This document shows, piece after piece, positions 43,438 through 48,726 of a DNA stretch of 48,726 bases. Source of the DNA: JAVBUZ01 sp031554725 (GTDB lineage Bacteria > Bacillota > Clostridia > Lachnospirales > Lachnospiraceae); the NCBI GenBank assembly GCA_031554725.1, contig JAVBUZ010000072.1, forward strand, positions 1-48,726. The letters are read 5' to 3'. The position numbers and the translations under genes are program-made. The notes beneath the pieces were generated by a model. It saw nothing but the letters and a program-made list of their open reading frames with translations, made no database searches and was not told where the DNA came from. How positions within the stretch are numbered: position 1 is the first letter of the stretch; every line of letters starts with the position of its first letter.

Positions 43438-44139
43438 TCACATTAAAGTAGACACATTAAAATCTACAGTTTCTGTAATACTTGAATTTCCCTTCAAATC
43501 TTCATAAACATATACAATCATGTATGCTGCTTCTGCATCTGGCGAAATCGTACTCACTTCACACAGAATACAATAATTTGTGCCGGAAACCACCTGACTG
43601 GCAAGTAGTGCAACCGGAACATATTTCTCTCCTGTAAGACCTTCTGTAGCTTTTTCAAGTGCTGCCTTTGCCTCCTTTGTAACAATAGGAGATTCTGTTT
43701 CATTCCAACCACCAACTAAATTGGGAGTTGCTGTCTCTTCCATGCTATCAAGAGTATCTGTAATTTTAGTATTTCCCTCCAGGTCTTCATACAGATATAC
43801 CAGGGCATAAGTCGCTTTTGCATCAGGTGTTACCGCTGTAATCTTACAAAGAATGCAGTGGTTTGTACCGGAAACCACCTGCCTTGCAATGTATGCCACC
43901 GGGGTGTATTTTGCACCGACCAAATTCTCTGTAGCTTTTTCCAGAAGATTCTTGATATTATCAGTGATTATCGGGGAAGAAGCACGTTCATATCCACCTA
44001 TATTCACATCATTCTTTGTATTATTTTCAGCAGTGCTTTCAGTAGTAGATGGCTCCTTTGAACCTGTGTTATTCTGCCCACAAGCGGCTAACGAAAAGAT
44101 AGTGATTCCTGTAAGGATAAATACAAGTAGTTTTTTCAT
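43438..44139 (-). CDS. Lipoprotein with two cystatin-like repeats
   Basis: A 233-residue lipoprotein (lipobox LAAC, Cys20), then a Ser/Thr/Asn linker, then two repeats of about 85 residues (about 48-134 and 143-226). Each repeat holds GG near its start (GGYERASSP and GGWNETESP) and QVVSGTN (87-93 and 182-188) in a beta-hairpin. These match the N-terminal Gly and the QxVxG loop by which cystatins block papain-like proteases; the third cystatin element (PW) is not seen. Each repeat also has CILC next to the loop. A surface-held inhibitor of cysteine proteases is the inferred role, or a sensor with a cystatin fold. It is the first gene of the RR-HK-ABC operon. ATG 44139 is chosen (AAAGGGAAATC upstream). 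Confidence 0.85.
   Translation of the reverse strand: MKKLLVFILTGITIFSLAACGQNNTGSKEPSTTESTAENNTKNDVNIGGYERASSPIITDNIKNLLEKATENLVGAKYTPVAYIARQVVSGTNHCILCKITAVTPDAKATYALVYLYEDLEGNTKITDTLDSMEETATPNLVGGWNETESPIVTKEAKAALEKATEGLTGEKYVPVALLASQVVSGTNYCILCEVSTISPDAEAAYMIVYVYEDLKGNSSITETVDFNVSTLM
43462..43998 (-). repeat. Internal protein duplication in the cystatin-like lipoprotein
   Basis: Two in-frame units, 43738-43998 and 43462-43713, share most residues (LEKATE, YTPVA or YVPVA, QVVSGTN, CILC, PDA, LVYLYEDL or IVYVYEDL, GN). The copies differ at many sites, so the duplication is not recent. Confidence 0.85.
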
Positions 44140-44220
44140 AATGATTTCCCTTTCTAATTTCATGAAGCACTCATAAAATCGGTCAATTCTGTGCAATTGA
44201 GTACGTTTTTAATATTTACT

Positions 44221-44249
44221 ATTGTATCAAAAAAATGCATTTTTCTCAA
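44221..44249 (-). promoter_or_regulatory. Promoter for the lipoprotein-RR-HK-ABC operon
   Basis: TTGAGA (44244-44249) and TACAAT (44221-44226) on the minus strand with a 17-base spacer, 80 bases upstream of the start codon. Confidence 0.55.
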
Positions 44250-44382
44250 TTCGTTTAATAAGCTTACCCTATCTCCAGACGCCATTCTAGTTGAAAAGCC
44301 CAGTAGTATATAGTACACTTGATATGAGAATAAATTGTATCGTAATTTATGATTAAAATATTATAATACTTGGAGGTTATGT

Positions 44383-44973
44383 ATGGATTTTTTATCTTTT
44401 AAATGGGTAAATGAGAGTAAATTAACCAAAGAGGGAGATAAAATAATTATTTATGCACCAGGTGCTACAGATTATTTTAATAATCCCATACCACAAAATG
44501 GAAAGTTAATGGCTCCACAAAAAAATGCTCCTTTTTATTATACGGATGTGGAAGGTGATTTTGTTGTTCGCGTAAAGGTAACTCCTAATTTCAAGACAAT
44601 ATATGATGCATGTTGCATCATGGCTATTCAAGATGAAAATGTGTGGGCAAAAGCCGCTTTTGAGAAATCAGATTTTGGGACAACTGCAGTGGTAAGTGTG
44701 GTTACTAACCAAGTTTCTGACGATGCTAACGGTTGCAATATTGAAAGCGATTCCGTTTGGCTACAGATGGTAAGAGTAGGTAATAATTTTGCAATTCATT
44801 ATTCTCTTGATGGAAAGACTTTCGATATGGTCCGTTTGTTTACCCTTCCAGCAGAAAAAAGCATTAAAGTTGGTCTCGAAGCACAATGCCCTATGGGAGA
44901 CGGTGGAGATCGAGTATTTGAGCATCTTTCCATTGAAAATCGAACAGTCAATAATCTTCGTGCAGGTGTATAA
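44383..44973 (+). CDS. DUF1349 protein, concanavalin-A-like fold
   Basis: A 196-residue soluble protein of the DUF1349 family, a beta-sandwich of the concanavalin-A/laminin-G type. Features of the group: FKWVNES near the start, FYYTDVEGDFVVRVKV, DACCIMAIQDENVWAKAAFE and VWLQMVRVGNNFAIHYSLDG. Distant homologues were named regulators of enolase in yeast; the bacterial role is unknown, though the fold favours carbohydrate binding. No signal peptide, so it would act in the cytoplasm. TTGGAGG precedes the ATG. It stands alone on the plus strand. A TATAAT box lies just before the ribosome site, too close to serve as a normal promoter. Confidence 0.85.
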   Translation: MDFLSFKWVNESKLTKEGDKIIIYAPGATDYFNNPIPQNGKLMAPQKNAPFYYTDVEGDFVVRVKVTPNFKTIYDACCIMAIQDENVWAKAAFEKSDFGTTAVVSVVTNQVSDDANGCNIESDSVWLQMVRVGNNFAIHYSLDGKTFDMVRLFTLPAEKSIKVGLEAQCPMGDGGDRVFEHLSIENRTVNNLRAGV

Positions 44974-45005
44974 TCGTTTGAAAAAAATATTCAATCGCAT
45001 TAATG

Positions 45006-45037
45006 AAAAGTGGGGAGTACGTGTACTCCCCACTTTT
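45006..45037. terminator. Two-way terminator between DUF1349 and the ABC exporter
   Basis: AAAAGTGGGGAGTAC pairs with GTACTCCCCACTTTT across a tiny loop. The flanking A and T runs give a usable terminator in both directions. The converging genes end on each side. Confidence 0.9.
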
Positions 45038-45047
45038 CATGTGCCGA

Positions 45048-46868
45048 TTATGCGTAATACCCTGCTTGCGCTGCAAACATTTCTGCGTACACACCATCTA
45101 TTTTCTTTACTAACTCATCATGCGTTCCATATTCCTTTATGCTATCCTCCGCAAATACTGCAATGTGATCACAGAACTTACAGCTTGATAAACGATGGGA
45201 AATATATATCGCCGTCTTACCACCAACAAGGTCATTGAATTTACGATAAATCTCGTATTCTGCCACTGGATCAAGTGCCGCTGTTGGCTCATCCAAGATT
45301 ACAATCGGCGCATCCTTATAAAGTGCACGGCTGATTGCCACCTTCTGACGCTGTCCACCAGATAGCTCCGTTCCATTCTTATCAAAACTCTTGTAGATAA
45401 TCGTATCAAGTCCATGTTCCAGCTTCACCGCGTCATCATATACACCACTAAGCTCCAGTGCACGATTCACTTCATCTATATCACAGGTATCCGTGTTCTG
45501 TAACGCCACATTTTCCTTTAGTGTAAATGCGAACAACTGAAAGTCTTGGAATACAACAGCGAACAAGCTGCGATACTCTTCATCATCGTAGATCTTAATA
45601 TTGCGTCCATCAATCAAGATTTCACCTTCGCTTACATCATATAAACGGCACAATAACTTAATAAATGTCGTCTTGCCTGCTCCATTGAGTCCAACAATTG
45701 ATAGGTGTTCCCCAGACGTAATCTTAAGATTAATATGTCGTAGGATATATCGATCTGTTCTTGGGTACTTAAAGCTCACATCACGAAACTCAATCACATG
45801 CTCACCTGGCTGTACCTTCTCAGTTCCTTTCTCCATTGCTGCTGGATATTCCATGTATGTAACATACTCATTAATATAATTACAGCGTTTCACAACATCC
45901 TGCACACCGCTAACGATTCGCCATACACTCCAATAGAAGTTACTTGAAGCACTTGCATACATGCTAAAGTCACCGATACTAATTGCTTTGGTGATTGCCA
46001 AGTAACCAATATAGAAATAGGACGCACCGTCACGCAAACTATTCGCTATATCCATACCCCAGTTATTCTTCATCGTACGTGTCGATTGGTCTTTCCATAC
46101 ATTGTACATCTTACGATTTTCCACATTCGCTTTATCACCCATCATGTCAACACTATCATAGAGGCGAATGTCCTTGCCATATTGAAAATTCGCAAGCTGA
46201 TAAAAATAATACCCAAATCTACGATTGAGTGCAGATAACTTCAAGAAACTATCCACATCAATCTTATTAATACGATAATTAAAATACGTTACAAGTAGCA
46301 GACTAACTCCTTGAATCAATAAGAGCCAAGGGCATCCCATAATTACAATTGTCACTACACCGACTAATATCGTAGCTTCTTTCACAATCATGTAGAAAGG
46401 ATCGAGGATACCAGTAACACCACCACTATACCACATGATACCTTCCTTTGCTTTGTTCATCTGGTCAAGTGCCTTTGGGTCCTCGGTGTACTCAAAATCC
46501 ATGTGCATGGCCTGCTCGGATACTTGTTCTTCAAGATAACGATTAAACCATTCCCCGATATTCACTCGCCATGCACCCGCAATATTTTGCATCGTTGCCG
46601 TCACAAAGTTCGTTCCAATTAAGACCGCCAAAATAATAATAATATTCGCTTGGCAGGAAGCAAAGGTGGCTCCACTGGCAAGCTTCACCAATTCATCAAT
46701 TAGGAATTTTGGTGCAATCATATTCACCATCGTATCGCAAACACCTGCAATCAATTGTACGAAATATACGAGGTACAGCACTGGACGTTCCTTCCATGCC
46801 AACCTACACATATAAAAGAGAGTATTGAGAATACGCTTCTTTGCTTGCTTATTCGAAGATTTACGCAT
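45048..46868 (-). CDS. ABC exporter half-transporter (membrane plus ATPase), second subunit
   Basis: A 606-residue protein with an N-terminal six-helix ABC membrane domain (about residues 25-330) and a C-terminal ATPase with Walker A GLNGAGKTT, signature LSGGQRQK and Walker B VILDEPTAALD. Type I exporter, MsbA/LmrA-like. It overlaps the upstream subunit gene by 8 bases (ATGCGTAA), with AGGAGGTGGA before the ATG, so the two are coupled and likely form a heterodimer. Substrate could be drugs, lipids or peptides. Base composition of the pair seems richer in GC than the rest of the window. Confidence 0.92.
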   Translation of the reverse strand: MRKSSNKQAKKRILNTLFYMCRLAWKERPVLYLVYFVQLIAGVCDTMVNMIAPKFLIDELVKLASGATFASCQANIIIILAVLIGTNFVTATMQNIAGAWRVNIGEWFNRYLEEQVSEQAMHMDFEYTEDPKALDQMNKAKEGIMWYSGGVTGILDPFYMIVKEATILVGVVTIVIMGCPWLLLIQGVSLLLVTYFNYRINKIDVDSFLKLSALNRRFGYYFYQLANFQYGKDIRLYDSVDMMGDKANVENRKMYNVWKDQSTRTMKNNWGMDIANSLRDGASYFYIGYLAITKAISIGDFSMYASASSNFYWSVWRIVSGVQDVVKRCNYINEYVTYMEYPAAMEKGTEKVQPGEHVIEFRDVSFKYPRTDRYILRHINLKITSGEHLSIVGLNGAGKTTFIKLLCRLYDVSEGEILIDGRNIKIYDDEEYRSLFAVVFQDFQLFAFTLKENVALQNTDTCDIDEVNRALELSGVYDDAVKLEHGLDTIIYKSFDKNGTELSGGQRQKVAISRALYKDAPIVILDEPTAALDPVAEYEIYRKFNDLVGGKTAIYISHRLSSCKFCDHIAVFAEDSIKEYGTHDELVKKIDGVYAEMFAAQAGYYA

Positions 46869-48618
46869 ACTCCACCTCCTGTTCTACATAATACTGTGCT
46901 TGTAAGCGGAACATATTCGCATACTCACCTTCTGCGGCAAGTAAATTCTCATGGGTACCATATTCCACCATCTTGCCTTCCATAAACATTGCCACATGAT
47001 CGCAAAACCTTGTAGAACTCAAACGGTGGCTAATATACACCGCTGACTTTTTATTTACCATCTTATCAAAATCCTGATACAATTGATATTCCGCAAGTGC
47101 ATCCAGCGCTGCAGTTGGCTCATCAAGCACCACAATAGGAGCATCCTTATATAAGGCACGAGCAAGTGCTAGCTTCTGCCTCTCACCACCTGAGAAATCA
47201 ACACCATTCTCGTCAATAATTTTCAGTACCTCAGTGCGAACACCCTTTGGTAATCGATCAAGATTCTCACGGAATCCCGCATCACGTAAGCATTTTTCCG
47301 CTAATGCATCATCCGTCTTCTCTGGCGTATCCATTGACACATTCTCTGATAGTGGGAATGCGAACAACTCGACTTCTTGGAACAACGGTGCAAATAATTC
47401 ATAATAACTATTCTTATCGTAAGTCTTAACATCAACACCATTTAACAGGATACGTCCTTCCGTGGGTTCATATAAACGAAGCAATAACTTAATAAATGTC
47501 GTCTTACCTGCTCCATTTAACCCAACAACCGCCAACCGTTCGCCTGCTGCCAATGTTAAATTCAAATCCTTCAGTGCATATTTCTCCGCCTTCGGATATC
47601 TAAACGACACATTCTCGAATACAAATGTGTAGCTATCTGATTGTGGCACCATAACGCCGTCTGCTCTCTGATCACCACCATCAAAGTCAAGGAAACTACG
47701 GAAATCATTCACCTCACGGTTGCGCTGACGAAGTGCGGAGAGACTCTTTAACACCTCACGCATCTGCGAATAAAATGTTCCTGCTGCCGAGATATAAAGT
47801 GTCGCACTACCAATCGATATCTTCCCTTTCACCAAACTATATATGATAAATGCGTAAATTCCAATTTGTGAAATCATCCACATGCAATTATCAAAGATAC
47901 CAGCGTAAAACCAAAACAACTCGTTCTTCTTCTGCAACTTATAACGATGCACACTCAGTTCTCTCTTCTTCTCCATCAACCAATCTGATAGATGAAACAT
48001 ACGAATATCCTTGGCTGCTTTAAAATCGGTGCTGATCGTATTCATGTAATCATTCTTGCGCCACCAAGCCGAAAGCGGATCCCAAATCGTCTTCTTCACA
48101 TGTGCATTGACCTTATCGCTCACCAGATACGAGAAAGTCGCGGTAATTGCTAATAGCACAACCAAGAACGGATGCAACGTACCCATAATAATGATACCTG
48201 TAATCACAACCGCCAGCTTCGACAACGTCTCAACACCCGTACGCATCATGCCCTCAACACCCTCCACATTGCCACCACTTGAATTCTGTGCTTTACGAAA
48301 TGCGTCAAGTACATCAGAATCCTCAAGATGTTCAAAGTCAATCGTCATTGCTTTTCTCGTCAGCTTTGTCATCAAGGTCATACGGACACCAATGTAACGA
48401 TACCATACGCTGCCCCAATAATATGAATTGAGCATCGTGGAAACAATCTGTATCACCGTAAATAGAATAATCGTCGGCAGCAAATCCCGGGGCGTGCCTT
48501 CCGATGTTACCATGTCAATAACGACCTTCGTAATGAAACTCCACAGGTAGCTCATAATCGGAGCAACCAAAATTCCAAGGGGAATCAAGTAATAAAATCC
48601 CTTATCCTCACGGAACAT
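46861..48618 (-). CDS. ABC exporter half-transporter, first subunit (5' end unclear)
   Basis: A 585-residue part of an ABC exporter with a six-helix membrane domain and an ATPase: Walker A GLNGAGKTT, signature FSGGERQK, VVLDEPTAALD. The only in-frame ATG at the 5' end (48618) has no ribosome site. Upstream the frame stays open for another 20 codons (LNTLHIDYKLGKNLNFVFGS), which look like the usual N-terminus of such proteins, back to a TAA at about 48681; AGGTGG lies just before that. So either the true start is a non-ATG codon, or a frameshift separates it from an upstream start. Partner of the subunit encoded downstream. Confidence 0.85.
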   Translation of the reverse strand: MFREDKGFYYLIPLGILVAPIMSYLWSFITKVVIDMVTSEGTPRDLLPTIILFTVIQIVSTMLNSYYWGSVWYRYIGVRMTLMTKLTRKAMTIDFEHLEDSDVLDAFRKAQNSSGGNVEGVEGMMRTGVETLSKLAVVITGIIIMGTLHPFLVVLLAITATFSYLVSDKVNAHVKKTIWDPLSAWWRKNDYMNTISTDFKAAKDIRMFHLSDWLMEKKRELSVHRYKLQKKNELFWFYAGIFDNCMWMISQIGIYAFIIYSLVKGKISIGSATLYISAAGTFYSQMREVLKSLSALRQRNREVNDFRSFLDFDGGDQRADGVMVPQSDSYTFVFENVSFRYPKAEKYALKDLNLTLAAGERLAVVGLNGAGKTTFIKLLLRLYEPTEGRILLNGVDVKTYDKNSYYELFAPLFQEVELFAFPLSENVSMDTPEKTDDALAEKCLRDAGFRENLDRLPKGVRTEVLKIIDENGVDFSGGERQKLALARALYKDAPIVVLDEPTAALDALAEYQLYQDFDKMVNKKSAVYISHRLSSTRFCDHVAMFMEGKMVEYGTHENLLAAEGEYANMFRLQAQYYVEQEVEYA

Positions 48619-48726
48619 GGAACCAAAGACGAAATTCAGGTTCTTGCCCAGCTTATAATCAATATGAAGTGTATTGAGTTATTCCACCTGCTTTTCTTTT
48701 ATTTTTTTAGACACAACAAATACTAC

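Noticed and set aside
45006..45037. A long, nearly perfect palindrome as a possible operator or attachment site
   Set aside because: It lies between converging genes with A and T runs on both sides, so a two-way terminator explains it.
44789..45238. A 149-residue plus-strand frame
   Set aside because: It overlaps the DUF1349 gene, a strong terminator and the ABC exporter gene, and resembles no protein.
1..48726. CRISPR arrays, tRNA, rRNA, insertion sequences and prophage genes
   Set aside because: No regularly spaced repeats, cloverleaf sequences, transposase, integrase or phage structural genes were seen by reading; a tRNA scan was not possible.

Overview
The window is AT-rich DNA with strong AGGAGG-type ribosome binding sites, short intergenic gaps and mostly single-direction operons. 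Gene content (polysaccharide-binding ABC importers with YesM/YesN-type two-component systems, a GH53 galactanase, LacI and AraC regulators, lipoproteins with Gram-positive lipoboxes) points to a plant-polysaccharide-using Clostridia member, most likely Lachnospiraceae. That placement is an inference from gene style, not a database match. Nearly all genes are on the minus strand, so transcription mostly runs from high to low coordinates. No rRNA, tRNA, CRISPR array, insertion sequence or phage gene was found.

Region 1 (1-5.5 kb): an MFS exporter and a polysaccharide deacetylase form one transcription unit. It is preceded by a promoter and a 31-residue leader ORF. Next come a transglutaminase-like protein with a 59-residue membrane protein, then an ABC-F ATPase whose 5' leader holds a 7-codon leader ORF and an intrinsic terminator. 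Both leaders look like ribosome-mediated attenuators of the kind that control antibiotic-response genes. Region 2 (5.5-16.4 kb): a YtfQRT-YjfF-type sugar importer with two binding proteins, a chemoreceptor and a dedicated YesM/YesN-type histidine kinase and AraC-type response regulator. The nearest characterised relatives import galactofuranose. Region 3 (16.5-24.8 kb): a ketopantoate-reductase-like gene, dihydrofolate reductase, and a 2249-residue protein joining a Ser/Thr kinase domain, an AAA ATPase, a helical repeat region, GAF, two PAS, a histidine kinase and two receiver domains.

Region 4 (24.9-32.6 kb): a galactan-use locus. It runs from a GH53 endo-beta-1,4-galactanase lipoprotein through two CUT1 permeases and a binding protein to a LacI regulator, with a divergent AraC activator. 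Two TTGCGCAA palindromes flank a promoter between the galactanase and the permeases. Region 5 (32.6-38.2 kb): a chemoreceptor remnant, an unrecognised 369-residue protein, and a tightly packed operon of an FMN-dependent hydroxyacid oxidase-like protein, a sugar isomerase/epimerase, an SMP-30 lactonase, a chloramphenicol acetyltransferase-like protein and a CPBP membrane protease. Region 6 (38.2-48.7 kb): a Fic protein; a regulated ABC-2 export operon that begins with a lipoprotein carrying two cystatin-like repeats; a DUF1349 protein; and a heterodimeric ABC exporter that looks richer in GC than the rest.

Working together: the galactanase and CUT1 importer would supply galacto-oligosaccharides, the Ytf-type importer monosaccharides, and the chemoreceptor beside it would steer the cell to the same sugars. 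The main points for follow-up are the two antibiotic-type attenuators, the cystatin-like lipoprotein, the giant kinase, and a hydroxyacid oxidase that lacks expected active-site residues.
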